A DNA stretch of 64,000 bases, from positions 171,582 to 235,581 of the forward strand of contig NZ_JABMJK010000011.1 of assembly GCF_013376005.1 (NCBI RefSeq). Direction: 5' to 3'. Origin of the DNA: Duganella sp. SG902 (GTDB taxonomy: Bacteria; Pseudomonadota; Gammaproteobacteria; Burkholderiales; Burkholderiaceae_D). The position numbers and the translations under genes were made by a program. How positions within the stretch are numbered: position 1 is the stretch's first letter; each line of letters starts with the position of its first letter. Of this stretch, positions 51,948 to 61,161 are shown one piece after another. The notes under the pieces are model-generated. The model saw only the letters and a program-made list of their open reading frames with translations. It did not search any database and was not told the DNA's origin.

Positions 51948-52564
51948 TGATTGTCGAGCAGGCCGTTCTCGCTCAGCACGTCCTGCACCAGCTCCAGCCG
52001 CAGCACCGGATTTTCCTGCAGCAGCAGGCGCTGTTTCTCTTCCATGTCCAGCCGCAGCAGCTCGCACCAGCGGTTGGCCACCCAGCCGGCCTCGTCCAGC
52101 CGGTACGGCGGCGCCAGCGACATGTTGGCGGTGGAGATCTGCTTCTTCTGCAGCGAGCGGATCAGCGCGCCGAGCGCGTTGGCCACGTCCTGCTGCTCGG
52201 TCGGGATCGGCACGACCATGTCCTCCGCCACCTCCTCCACCTCGGCCATCCACAGGCCGTGCTTGAGCTGCTCGGCCGACTTGACCTGGAAACGGGTGGT
52301 GCCGATGCAGGAAATCTGCAGCAGTCCCGGCAGCGGCGCGCTCCAGTCGATGATGCGCGCCATGGTGCCGCAGGCGGACAGGGTTTCATGCTGGTCGGGC
52401 ACGCGCACCTCGCTGCCGTCCAGCAGCGAGACCACACCGAACTCCTCGCCCTTGGCGATGCAGCGTTTGACCAGGTCGAGATAGCGCACTTCGAACACCT
52501 GCAGCGGCAAATGGCCGTCAGGGAACAGGATGGTTTTCAGCGGAAAAAGAGGGATCGATGGCAT
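51944..52564 (-). CDS. LON peptidase substrate-binding domain protein
   Basis: 206-aa stand-alone LON N-terminal domain: PLFPLKTILFPDGHLPLQVFEVRYLDLVK, GEEFGVVSLLDG, ACGTMARI, and a helical C-terminal half (EEKQRLLLQENPVLRLELVQ). There are no ATPase or protease domains. Such proteins bind unfolded peptide or act as adaptors; the role is unknown. It is convergent with the DMT gene and 34 bp downstream of the amidohydrolase gene in the same direction. Confidence 0.9.
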   Translation of the reverse strand: MPSIPLFPLKTILFPDGHLPLQVFEVRYLDLVKRCIAKGEEFGVVSLLDGSEVRVPDQHETLSACGTMARIIDWSAPLPGLLQISCIGTTRFQVKSAEQLKHGLWMAEVEEVAEDMVVPIPTEQQDVANALGALIRSLQKKQISTANMSLAPPYRLDEAGWVANRWCELLRLDMEEKQRLLLQENPVLRLELVQDVLSENGLLDNH

Positions 52565-52598
52565 TTCGCTATCATCTCACGAAATGGCTGACCTCGGC

Positions 52599-53891
52599 TC
52601 ATGGACGACGGAAAATCGTGCCGTTCTTGATGACCATTTGCACTTTTCTCAAGGCCCCGATGTCTTGCGTCGGGTCGCCCCGCACCGCCACCACGTCGGC
52701 CAGGTAGCCTTCGCGCAATTGGCCCAGCGCCGGCTGGCCAAGCACGGCCGCGTTGACCACGGTGGCCGCGCGCAAGGCCTCGAGCGGCGTCATGCCAAGT
52801 TTGACCATCCACTCCAGCTCGCGCGCGTTGTCGCCGTGGGCGAAGACGCCGACGTCGCTGCCGTTGCCGATCACCACACCCAGCTTGCGCGCCAGCTGGA
52901 AAGCGCGGGCGGCGGCCTGCATCGATGGCGTCGGCGCTCCGCCGCGCTGATATTTCTGAAAGTATTCGCTGGTGGCCTCGGGCGCGGTCAGCGTCGGGAA
53001 ATAGGCGACGTGGCGCTCCGCCATCAGCTTGAACGTGGCTTCGGTGCCACCGTAGCCATGCTCGATGGTGTCGACGCCGGCCAGCGCGGAACGGCGCATG
53101 CCTTCGTCGGTGCTGGCGTGCGAGGCCACCTTGCGCCCGGATTCATGCGCGGCCTGCACCAGCGCGTTCAATTCGGCCTGCGAAAAGGTCGCGTACGCGC
53201 CGCCGTCCGGGCCGGTGCGGTAATCGGCATACACCTTGATCCAGTCCGCGCCGCGCGCGCCCTGCTCGCGCACCGCCCTCACCACCTCGTCGACGCCGCT
53301 GGCTTCCTGCGCCCCCTTGGGCAGGTCGACATCGGCGCGGTAGGAACGCGGCGAGGGCCCATAACTGCCGCTGGCCACAATCGCGCGCGTGGCGATGAAC
53401 AGGCGCGGCCCGGGAATCACACCGTCGTTAATGGCTTTTTTGATCGAGACATCGGCGTACATGGCGCCTTCGGTGCCCAGGTCGCGCAAGGTGGTGAATC
53501 CGGCCTGCAGCGTGGCGGCGGCGTGACGGCCCGCCAGCAGCGTGCGGTATTCAACCGGCTCCTTTAAAACCTGATCGTCCCACGAGGTTTCGTTATAAGG
53601 ATGCAGCAGCACATGCGAGTGCAAATCCATTAAACCGGGGATCAGTGTGGCGTCCGGCAGACTGATGCGTTCGGCGCCGGCCGGGATATTGATTTTGTCG
53701 GCGGGGCCGACGGCGGCGATCTTGTCGCCGCTGATCAGCACAGCCCAATTGGCGTGGGGCTGGCCTTCGCCAGTCCAGACCCGTGCCGGGCTTAACACCA
53801 TATCCGCCGCATACGTGGCGGGCGAGAATATGCCTATTAAGGCGGAGAATAATAAGGCAAGACGGTTGCGCTTCAATATAAACTCCGCCAC
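52599..53891 (-). CDS. Amidohydrolase family protein (imidazolonepropionase/prolidase-like)
   Basis: Metal-dependent TIM-barrel hydrolase, exported. Metal ligands and catalytic residues: LMDLHSHVLLHPYNE (HxH), WIKVYAD (carboxylated Lys), KVASHAS, IEHGYGG and GNGSDVGVF. Members cleave dipeptides, amides and cyclic imides. The start shown is a GTG at 53891. A TTG six codons later (53876), preceded by GGCGGAG and followed directly by a signal peptide (KRNRLALLFSALIGIFSPA), is the more likely true start. Either way a signal peptide ending TYAA is present, so it is periplasmic. Confidence 0.88.
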   Translation of the reverse strand: MAEFILKRNRLALLFSALIGIFSPATYAADMVLSPARVWTGEGQPHANWAVLISGDKIAAVGPADKINIPAGAERISLPDATLIPGLMDLHSHVLLHPYNETSWDDQVLKEPVEYRTLLAGRHAAATLQAGFTTLRDLGTEGAMYADVSIKKAINDGVIPGPRLFIATRAIVASGSYGPSPRSYRADVDLPKGAQEASGVDEVVRAVREQGARGADWIKVYADYRTGPDGGAYATFSQAELNALVQAAHESGRKVASHASTDEGMRRSALAGVDTIEHGYGGTEATFKLMAERHVAYFPTLTAPEATSEYFQKYQRGGAPTPSMQAAARAFQLARKLGVVIGNGSDVGVFAHGDNARELEWMVKLGMTPLEALRAATVVNAAVLGQPALGQLREGYLADVVAVRGDPTQDIGALRKVQMVIKNGTIFRRP

Positions 53892-53906
53892 GGCTAGCGG
53901 GAGGAA

Positions 53907-54197
53907 TTACTTGATCAGATAATCGTCTTTGTTCTTACCTTCCAGCCATTTCGGCGCGCGGCCACGGCCGGTCCAGGTTTGGCCGGTGGCATCGTCACGA
54001 TACTTGGTTGGCACCGGTGCGCGTGGCTTGGACGTTTTAACCTTGGTTACGCCGCCCAGATCCGCGATGGTCAGGCCGTATTCACGCATGATCGCGGTGA
54101 CTTTTTCTTTCGCCTGTGCAATTTCATTTTTGCGGGCGGTTTCGGCCAGATTCTCCAGTTCAGCGATCTTCGCTTTGTATTCCTGGTAAGTCGTCAT
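53907..54197 (-). CDS. H-NS family nucleoid-associated protein
   Basis: 96 aa. An N-terminal coiled-coil oligomerisation helix (YQEYKAKIAELENLAETARK) is followed by a basic linker and the AT-hook-like DNA-binding motif KYRDDATGQTWTGRGRAPKWL with the core TGRGRAPKWL. It binds curved AT-rich DNA and silences foreign genes. The gene is alone between the amidohydrolase and the LysR operon. Confidence 0.93.
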   Translation of the reverse strand: MTTYQEYKAKIAELENLAETARKNEIAQAKEKVTAIMREYGLTIADLGGVTKVKTSKPRAPVPTKYRDDATGQTWTGRGRAPKWLEGKNKDDYLIK

Positions 54198-54368
54198 CTT
54201 AATTCCTTCTTTTCGATAGGTTAGATTCTAAAAAACACCACGAGTGACAATCCGTGACATTTGATAGGCGCAATTTACCATAACTTTGCGGCCGCACTCC
54301 AGATATATCCCAATATAGTGATAAAAATGAATATTTTCCACCACTGCGGGAGAATATAAAAGCCGGTT

Positions 54369-55283
54369 TCATTCGCATAGGGGGCGCAACTGTATTCCGT
54401 CCACGACAACCTTGCGGATTAAATTGGCGAGGCGGCATGTGGCGGGCCCGGCTAATTCCGGATTGGCCACCACCAGCGATAAGGAAAGCTTACGGCGCTG
54501 CCCTACGCGCAAGGGCAAAGGCTTCAGCAAGCCCTGCTCCAATTGATGCTGGATTTTGTGCTCGGCCAGCCAGCCAAAGCCGATTCCATTACAAATCATT
54601 TCCATGCGAGTATGCGGGCTGGTAACGCTCCAGCGTTGGTTACTATTCAGCCAACCATGGTCGCGCGGATTCAAGGTGCCGGAATCGCGCACCACGATAT
54701 GCAGATTGCGGCTTAAATCATCGGCTTCGAGCTCGCGCCCCAGCGCATGCAGCGGATGACAAGGATGGGCCACCGCGACAAATTCAATATCCATTAATGC
54801 GTCGCCCAGAAAACCCGATGGAATACGGCTGACGATCGCGATATCCACGCGTTTTTCCAATAACGCATCCTCCGAGCCGGATAACACCGTCTCCTCCAGA
54901 TTAACCCGCGTATGCCGGGCCCACGGTTCAAAATCGCGCAACACCTGGACCAGCAGTTCCACTGGAAACAGACTATCGACGGCTATACTGACTTGCGGCT
55001 CCCAGCCTTCGGCCAAACTACTGGCCAATTGCTCCAGTTGAAAAGCGTCGCCCAATAACTCGCGCGCCTTGATTAACAGCGCCTCGCCATTTTTAGTCAG
55101 GCGCGCGCGCCGGCCGTCGATTTCGAGTAATTCCACGCCCAGTTGTTCCTGCAACTTGGCCACCATGTAACTTACCGACGACTGGCTGCGATGCAGGGCT
55201 TCCGCCGCCTGCGCATAACCGCCGCATTCGACAATCGCCTGTAATACCTGCCATTGCTCCAACGTACTCCGGGGTATTTTCAT
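54369..55283 (-). CDS. LysR-family transcriptional regulator
   Basis: 304 aa. HTH (LQAIVECGGYAQAAEALHRS, QSSVSYMVAKLQEQLGVEL) and a LysR substrate-binding domain (about 90-300). The ATG starts exactly where the cyclase stop codon ends (0 bp gap), so LysR is the last gene of the coiled-coil/cyclase operon. It may respond to, or act downstream of, the cyclic nucleotide signal; that is inference. Confidence 0.9.
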   Translation of the reverse strand: MKIPRSTLEQWQVLQAIVECGGYAQAAEALHRSQSSVSYMVAKLQEQLGVELLEIDGRRARLTKNGEALLIKARELLGDAFQLEQLASSLAEGWEPQVSIAVDSLFPVELLVQVLRDFEPWARHTRVNLEETVLSGSEDALLEKRVDIAIVSRIPSGFLGDALMDIEFVAVAHPCHPLHALGRELEADDLSRNLHIVVRDSGTLNPRDHGWLNSNQRWSVTSPHTRMEMICNGIGFGWLAEHKIQHQLEQGLLKPLPLRVGQRRKLSLSLVVANPELAGPATCRLANLIRKVVVDGIQLRPLCE

Positions 55284-57554
55284 TCACTTGGATTCCATGA
55301 TAAATGTGCCGTCCCAATCCGCCGGCGGCGGGTTGACGGCCATATGGCGGCAGCGCGCCACATACAACTCCGCGACCTGGTCGCGCGGGTTAAGCGCCAG
55401 CACCTCCTCGAACAATTGACAGGCCGCGTTCCAGTTGCGCTTGCGATAGCTTTGCAAGCCGTTGCGGAACAAGCCCATGGCCTCCGGCAACGCCGGATAG
55501 CTGTCCTCGGTGTGATAATCCAGCACCTCGTAGATCGACACCGGCCTGGTCTTGCCCTTGACCACCACGATATCGACCTCGCGCGTGCGGTAGGTGCCGC
55601 GCAGCGCGCGATAGGTGAATTCGCTGATCAGGATGCGCGCGCCATACTGCTTGCAGGCCGACTCCAGCCGCGCCGCCAGATTCACGCCGTCGCCGATGAT
55701 GGTGTAGTCCATGCGCTTCTTGGAGCCGATATTGCCGGACACCACCTGGTCGGTATTCAGACCGATGCCGATCTCCACCGGCGGCTTGCCCTCGCCGGCC
55801 CGCGCCAGGTTCCACGCGCGCAATTCGTTGACCATGGCGATGGCCGCGCGCACGGCGCGGTCCGGGTCGTCCTCATGGCCGACCGGGATGCCGAAGGCGG
55901 CCATGATGGCGTCGCCGATGAACTTGTCCAGCATGCCTTCTTCGCGCTGGATGCAGTCGACCATCAGCGTGAAATATTCGTTCAGCATGGTCACCGTGCC
56001 CTGCGCGCCCAGTTGCTCGGTGATGGTGGTGAAGCTGCGAATATCCGAGAACAGCACCGTGGCCGGCACATTCTTCCCGCCCAGCATTTCAGCGCCATTG
56101 GCCACCATCTGATCGGCGATGCCGGGATCCATGTAGCGCGACATGGTCGAACGCAAGCGCTTTTCGCTGGAAATATCCTCGATCATCAACATCCAGCCGA
56201 TGCGCTTCTTCTCCATCGACAGCAGCGGCTGCACGCTGAGATTGACCGAGCGGGTCTCCTCGCCCAGCTGCAGCTCCACATCCATCAGGTGTTCGGCCTC
56301 CTCGTGGACCTCCACCTGGCGCAGCTTGTCCATCATCCAGGCGTTGGCGGCGCCGAAGAACTCGCCCACGGCGCGGCCGACAATGGCCGCCGCCGTGGTG
56401 CGCAGGATGCGCAACCCGGCCTCGTTGCAGGTGACGATTTTCTCCTGGCTGTCCAGCGTGATCACGCCATTGGACATCGACTCCAGCATGGCCTCGTTGT
56501 AGTTCTTGATCTGCTGGACGTCGGCGAACAGCTTGGCGTTCTCCAGCGCGATCGAGATCTGCGCGGTGAAGGCGCGCAGGCGCGACTCATCCTCCGCGCT
56601 GAACGGCCCGCCGCGCTTGTTCAGCACCTGCGTCACGCCGATGATCTTGCCGGCCTTGTTGACGATCGGCACGCACAGGATGGAACGCGTGAAATAGCCG
56701 GTGCGCTTGTCGAACGCCGGATTGAAGCGCAGGTCGGCGTAGGCATAGGGAATGTTGATGGTCTTGCCCGAGGTGAACACCGCGCCGGCGATGCCGGCGT
56801 TATTGGGCAGGCGGATTTGCAACGATTCCAGCCCCTGCCCCACCTCCGACCACAGCTCGCCGGTTTTCTCATCGTTGAGGAACAAGGTCGAGCGCTCGGC
56901 GTTGAGCAGGCGCGTGGCCTCGCCCATCACCTTCTGCAGCAGCGAGCCGAGCTTGATATCGGCCGTGACCTCGGACACCACGTCGATGAACTCCATCTCC
57001 TGGCGGCGGATCTTCTTCATGCTTTCCAGGAAGCGCGCGCTTTGCAGCGCCAGCGTGCCCTGGGTGGTAAGCGCCTCCAGCAATTGCAGATCGCCGCGCG
57101 TGAACTTGCCGCGCCGCTTGTTCAGCGTTTGCGACACACCGATGATCTCGCCCTTGACCGTCTTGATCGGCACGCACAGGATGGTGCGGGTGACAAAGCC
57201 GGTCTGCTCGTCGATGGAACGGTTGAAACGCGGGTCGGCGTAAGCGTCGGCGATCATCACCGGCTCGCCGGTGGTGAACACGTGGCCGGCGATGCCGGTG
57301 TGGTTGAGGAAACGGATCTCGCGCTGGATATTGCCCTGCGCGACGCGGGAGAACAGCTCGCCGGTTTCGGCGTCGTTGAGGAACAGCGTGCCGCGCTCGG
57401 CGCCGAGCTCCTCCGTGGTCACCTCCACCAGCGCGGTGAGGATTTCATCGAGCGTATCGTAGGCCGCCATGCGGCGCGACACCTCCAGCAGCAGCTCCAC
57501 CTGCCGCAAGCGCTTGCGCTGGGCGTTGAGGGCGGGCTGTTCGGCGGTGGTCAT
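55284..57554 (-). CDS. GAF-GAF-PAS adenylate/guanylate cyclase (class III)
   Basis: 756 aa, no TM. Two tandem GAF domains (about 30-180 and 200-345; each with LDEIL/RTILCVPI or RSILCVPI and VxQxLNKR motifs) are followed by a PAS-like segment (about 350-465), then a class III cyclase domain (about 480-660) with metal-binding VLFSDIRSFT and DKFIGDAIMAAFG, and DYTIIGDGVNLAARLE. A TPR-like helical C-terminus (ALPEAMGLFRNGLQSYRKRN) ends it. The transition-state residues fit cAMP or cGMP production; nucleotide choice cannot be told. It is preceded by the coiled-coil gene (overlap ATGA) and followed by LysR. Confidence 0.9.
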   Translation of the reverse strand: MTTAEQPALNAQRKRLRQVELLLEVSRRMAAYDTLDEILTALVEVTTEELGAERGTLFLNDAETGELFSRVAQGNIQREIRFLNHTGIAGHVFTTGEPVMIADAYADPRFNRSIDEQTGFVTRTILCVPIKTVKGEIIGVSQTLNKRRGKFTRGDLQLLEALTTQGTLALQSARFLESMKKIRRQEMEFIDVVSEVTADIKLGSLLQKVMGEATRLLNAERSTLFLNDEKTGELWSEVGQGLESLQIRLPNNAGIAGAVFTSGKTINIPYAYADLRFNPAFDKRTGYFTRSILCVPIVNKAGKIIGVTQVLNKRGGPFSAEDESRLRAFTAQISIALENAKLFADVQQIKNYNEAMLESMSNGVITLDSQEKIVTCNEAGLRILRTTAAAIVGRAVGEFFGAANAWMMDKLRQVEVHEEAEHLMDVELQLGEETRSVNLSVQPLLSMEKKRIGWMLMIEDISSEKRLRSTMSRYMDPGIADQMVANGAEMLGGKNVPATVLFSDIRSFTTITEQLGAQGTVTMLNEYFTLMVDCIQREEGMLDKFIGDAIMAAFGIPVGHEDDPDRAVRAAIAMVNELRAWNLARAGEGKPPVEIGIGLNTDQVVSGNIGSKKRMDYTIIGDGVNLAARLESACKQYGARILISEFTYRALRGTYRTREVDIVVVKGKTRPVSIYEVLDYHTEDSYPALPEAMGLFRNGLQSYRKRNWNAACQLFEEVLALNPRDQVAELYVARCRHMAVNPPPADWDGTFIMESK

Positions 57555-57898
57555 GCCTTGGACTCCAGCGCCACGCGCATGGCGCGTATGGTGTCGTGCA
57601 ACTGGGCGATTTCCGCGTGATGACCGGCGGACGCGGCCTGCAGCGCATCGATGCGCTCCTGCGCGGCCTTTTCCAGGCTATTGCGCAACGCGACGATGGT
57701 GTCGCGCAACTGCAAAATATCACCCTGCGCGGCCGAGACCGCGTCCTGCACCTGGCGCTGGCGTTCCTGGTGCGCCAACTCCAGCTCGGCGCGCAGGGCC
57801 GCCACGGTGCGCTGCAAATCCCGCACCTCGGCCAGCGCCATCCGAAGACTGGCGTCGTCCGGCTGGAGCATATCGGTGGCGTCAGGATTATTTGGCAT
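57551..57898 (-). CDS. Coiled-coil protein, first gene of cyclase operon (115 aa)
   Basis: Almost entirely an amphipathic coiled coil (LRMALAEVRDLQRTVAALRA, ELELAHQERQRQV, RNSLEKAAQERIDALQA) after a short polar N-terminus. No TM. Its stop overlaps the cyclase start (ATGA), so it is cotranslated and may dimerise with the cyclase or its GAF signalling helices. No family assigned. Confidence 0.7.
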   Translation of the reverse strand: MPNNPDATDMLQPDDASLRMALAEVRDLQRTVAALRAELELAHQERQRQVQDAVSAAQGDILQLRDTIVALRNSLEKAAQERIDALQAASAGHHAEIAQLHDTIRAMRVALESKA

Positions 57899-57939
57899 AT
57901 TCCCTAGGCGAATGAATTCACCAAGGAATCATACCACCC

Positions 57940-60141
57940 TCAGAAGCGGGTCTCTACCGTTATGCGCAGCTGGGTTTCGCCGCTGGCCACCGTGGTGCGG
58001 TTGATGCTGCCGGTGGCGTCGTTGTAGAGGCTTTCGGTGGTGTAGTCCTGGGCCAACAGGTTCGACACCGCCACCCGCAGGCTGTTTTGCTGATCCAGCT
58101 TCCACAAGGCGTACACATCGAGGTCGCGCCGTACCGAGGTGTAGCCGCCTTGGGTGCCGCTCAGGCGCGCCAGGCCGCCATTGCGGAAGCTGAAATTGCT
58201 GCCGGTGCTCATCTGGCCATCAGGCGTCTTGTAATCGATGCCCAGCGTGGCGCTGAGCGGCACTTGCTGGTCAAGGCGGTTGTCAGGGCCGGGCACGCTG
58301 TCCACGCGCGACCAGTTGCGGCTGATGCTGGCGCGCAGATCCAGCTTCGGCGCGTCATCCATCAGCACGCTGGCGGGGAACTTGGCTTCCAGCTCGATGC
58401 CACGGGTTTCGGCGCGGCCATCGTTGATGGCGGTCGAGACCCAGCGCTGATCCTCGTAGAACAGGCCCTGATGGGTGTAATTCTCGATGCGGCGCACCGA
58501 GGCCGCCGCGCTCAGCAGGCCGCCGTCGCCCCAGTAATGCTCGAACGAGACATCGAGACCGAGCGCCAGCTCCGGCTTGAGATTCGGATTGCCGCGACGG
58601 TCCGGCTCGGTCGGGCTGTTGTTGGTCGACGTGAACTTGCGCGGGATCAGCGCGGCGGTGGACGGCGCCTTGTAAGTGCGCGTCAGCGCCAGGCGCACCT
58701 GGTCCTTCTTGTTGGGCAGCTTGATCAACGTCTGCATCAGCGGACTGAACACGCTGGAGCGGTTTTGCACGGCATCGATGCTATCGCCGTCAGCGCGCGT
58801 ATCCAGGCCTTCCCAGCGCAAGCCCGTATAGACCGACCACAGCGGCGTGATATTCCACTCGTCCTGCCCGTACAGGGCAAGGCGGGTGACCTTGGCGGTA
58901 AAACCCTCGTCGCTGTTGATGGGCGAACTGCCCGGCAGGTCGGCGTCGCGCTGGACGCGGCTGTCATCGCGCTGGGTCACGCCGGCATCCCAGCCCATCG
59001 ACAGCGCATGCTCGACCGCCTCGGCCCCGCCCTCGGCCGCCCTGGTGAAGGTGTAAGGCGTGGAATACTTGCCCTGTGTGCTGAAGCCCTGCTCCTCGCT
59101 GTCGCTGTGGACAGTGCGGTACAGTGTGGCCGGCAAGCCGTGGTTGCCGGCCAGTTGCAGCGAATCGGCCGTGCTGCGAGCCGTGCTGACGGCCGCTTTC
59201 AGATCGAACTTGGCGCCCTCCTCCAGCTTATGCACCCAGTTCAGATCGGTGCGGCCGAAGCCGTTGTGGTTGCTATAGGTATTATCGGTGCGGTCATAGT
59301 CCGGGCCCTGGCCGAACTCCACCTCGGTGCGGCCGTGGCTGTTGCTGGCGAAGGTATTCCAGTTCAGAAAGGTTTGCGAAGTCACCGTATCGCCATTATC
59401 GAGCGCCCAGTTAATGCGCGGCGACAGATTGAAGCCCTGGCCGCGTCCCTGATCGCGCCAGGTGGAGGCGCGCGCATAGCTTGGGACGCCGTCGGCGTCG
59501 GCGCCATCTTCCCAGGTCGGCGTCATGCGGTTATACATATAGCGCCAGGCGTTGCCGCCAAAGGAATACGACATGCCGTCGCGCTTGTCCGACATCTGCA
59601 GGCTCATGCTGGGCGAGCTGGACTTGCCGCCACGGGCCTGGCTGAACTTCAGTTCATGCTGGGCCGCCTTGAGCGCCTTCTTCAGCACGATATTGATGGT
59701 GCCGGCGATCGACTGCGTGCTGAATTCCGCGCTGGCCGCGCGCAGCACCTCGATGCGTTCGATCACCTCGGGCGCCAGCGACTCGATCGAAAAGCCGGCC
59801 GGCGCGCGCTCGCCGTTGATCAGGATCTGGGTATAGCCGGCGCCGAGGCCGCGCATGCGGATCTCGCCGCCATTGCGGCCGGGCGCGCCGCCGATGGTAA
59901 TGCCGGGCAAGCGCTTGAGCACATCGTTGACGGAGGTATCGCCATACTTCTGGATCTCCTCGCTATTGACCACCGTCTTGCTAGCGGTATCATCGCGGCG
60001 CGCATCATACTTGGCGGCCGAGCCCTTGATCTCCACCTTCTGCATTTCCTCCTGCTTGGGCCGCTCCGCCTGCGCGCGCGCGGCGCCGGCGACGAAACAA
60101 AGGGAAAGAGCTGCGGCGACGGGTGTCAGGCGGATCGACAT
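57940..60141 (-). CDS. TonB-dependent outer-membrane receptor
   Basis: 733 aa. A signal peptide (ending GAARA) is followed by a plug domain (about 50-165; ASKTVVNSEEIQKYGDTSVN, LKRLPGITIGGAPGRNGGEI, RGLGAGYTQILINGERAPAG) and a beta-barrel ending LRITVETRF, the typical C-terminal aromatic signal. The usual TonB-box-like stretch near EEMQKVEIKG precedes the plug. Ligands in the family include siderophores, vitamin B12 and carbohydrates; no partner genes are adjacent. Upstream lies the large palindrome at 60184-60272. Confidence 0.9.
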   Translation of the reverse strand: MSIRLTPVAAALSLCFVAGAARAQAERPKQEEMQKVEIKGSAAKYDARRDDTASKTVVNSEEIQKYGDTSVNDVLKRLPGITIGGAPGRNGGEIRMRGLGAGYTQILINGERAPAGFSIESLAPEVIERIEVLRAASAEFSTQSIAGTINIVLKKALKAAQHELKFSQARGGKSSSPSMSLQMSDKRDGMSYSFGGNAWRYMYNRMTPTWEDGADADGVPSYARASTWRDQGRGQGFNLSPRINWALDNGDTVTSQTFLNWNTFASNSHGRTEVEFGQGPDYDRTDNTYSNHNGFGRTDLNWVHKLEEGAKFDLKAAVSTARSTADSLQLAGNHGLPATLYRTVHSDSEEQGFSTQGKYSTPYTFTRAAEGGAEAVEHALSMGWDAGVTQRDDSRVQRDADLPGSSPINSDEGFTAKVTRLALYGQDEWNITPLWSVYTGLRWEGLDTRADGDSIDAVQNRSSVFSPLMQTLIKLPNKKDQVRLALTRTYKAPSTAALIPRKFTSTNNSPTEPDRRGNPNLKPELALGLDVSFEHYWGDGGLLSAAASVRRIENYTHQGLFYEDQRWVSTAINDGRAETRGIELEAKFPASVLMDDAPKLDLRASISRNWSRVDSVPGPDNRLDQQVPLSATLGIDYKTPDGQMSTGSNFSFRNGGLARLSGTQGGYTSVRRDLDVYALWKLDQQNSLRVAVSNLLAQDYTTESLYNDATGSINRTTVASGETQLRITVETRF

Positions 60142-60183
60142 AATACAAATCGAGCAAGTTATAGGATGACAGAATTATGCCCT

Positions 60184-60272
60184 AACTCCGGGGTCAGGTC
60201 CGCCATTTCTACACGGCCTCAACAGCTGTGCTGTTGAGGCCGTGTAGAAATGGCGGACCTGACCCCGGAGTT
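60184..60272. repeat. Perfect 43-bp-arm palindrome (89 bp) between TonB receptor and psd
   Basis: The left arm at 60184-60226 begins AACTCCGGGGTCAGGTCCGC, and the right arm 60230-60272 is its exact reverse complement; only TGT (60227-60229) separates them. I checked all 43 pairs by eye. It sits 42 bp before the receptor start and 43 bp before the psd start. The GGGGTCAGGTCC core resembles REP-type elements mobilised by RAYT transposases. It could also be a bidirectional terminator or a MITE. Confidence 0.92.
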
Positions 60273-60315
60273 GGACGTTATAATGCGCGATCGTTAATTT
60301 GTATGGATTGCTATC

Positions 60316-61161
60316 GTGTCCGACCGTCTTGCCGTTTTGCCGCAGTACCTGCTCCCCAAGGGCGCGCTGACCAATCTCGCCGGCCGCATCGCCGGCGCGC
60401 GCGCGGGCAACCGGACGACCTGGCTGATCCGGTGGTTCGTCGGCCGCTACAACGTCAATATGGCCGAGGCGCTCGATCCCGATATCGCCAACTACAAGAC
60501 CTTTAACGAGTTCTTCACCCGCGCCCTGCGCCCCGATGCCCGCCCGCTGGCCGACGCCACCTACGTCTGCCCCGTCGATGGCCGCATCAGCCAGTTCGGC
60601 GATATCGAGGACGACCAGATTTTCCAGGCCAAGGGCCACCAGTTCAGCACCACCGCCCTGGTCGGCGGCGACGCCAGGCTGGCCGCGCAGTTCCAGCACG
60701 GCAGCTTCGCCAACCTGTACCTGAGCCCGCGCGACTACCACCGCATCCACATGCCGATCGACGGCAAGCTGACGCGCATGATTTATGTGCCGGGCGAGCT
60801 GTTCTCGGTCAACCCGACCACCGCGCGCGGCATCCCCGGCCTGTTCGCCCGCAACGAGCGCGTGGTGTGCGTGTTCGATACCGCCCACGGCCCGTTCGTG
60901 ATGACGCTGGTCGGCGCCACCATCGTCGGCAGCATGGCCACCGTGTGGCATGGCGTGGTCAACCCGCCGCGCCTGCCGCAAGTCACCGAGTGGAAGTATG
61001 ACGACCAGAACATCGTGCTGAAGAAAGGCGACGAGTTGGGCCGCTTCCTGCTCGGCTCCACCGTGGTCATGCTGTTCCAGAAGGATGTGCTGAAGTTCAA
61101 TCCGGCCTGGCAGCCGGGCGGCCCGGTCCGCCTGGGCGAGGAAATGGCCCAGCTCAGGTAA
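60316..61161 (+). CDS. psd: Phosphatidylserine decarboxylase
   Basis: 281-aa pyruvoyl-dependent enzyme converting phosphatidylserine to phosphatidylethanolamine at the inner membrane. The proenzyme self-cleaves at LGS: here LLGSTVVMLF, with S248 becoming the pyruvoyl of the alpha chain. Other features are PVDGRISQFG and SPRDYHRIHMPIDGKL (catalytic Asp-His region). The start is a GTG at 60316. Its last 8 bp overlap the convergent LysR gene. Confidence 0.95.
   Translation: MSDRLAVLPQYLLPKGALTNLAGRIAGARAGNRTTWLIRWFVGRYNVNMAEALDPDIANYKTFNEFFTRALRPDARPLADATYVCPVDGRISQFGDIEDDQIFQAKGHQFSTTALVGGDARLAAQFQHGSFANLYLSPRDYHRIHMPIDGKLTRMIYVPGELFSVNPTTARGIPGLFARNERVVCVFDTAHGPFVMTLVGATIVGSMATVWHGVVNPPRLPQVTEWKYDDQNIVLKKGDELGRFLLGSTVVMLFQKDVLKFNPAWQPGGPVRLGEEMAQLR

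Noticed and set aside
55254..57620. 788-aa open frame opposite the cyclase gene
   Set aside because: Shadow of a high-GC gene; the minus strand has GAF and cyclase motifs.
58087..60237. 716-aa open frame opposite the TonB receptor
   Set aside because: Shadow frame without motifs; the receptor on the minus strand has signal peptide, plug and barrel end.
60184..60272. CRISPR repeat or tRNA-like structure
   Set aside because: It is a single inverted repeat with no direct repeat/spacer array and no cloverleaf.
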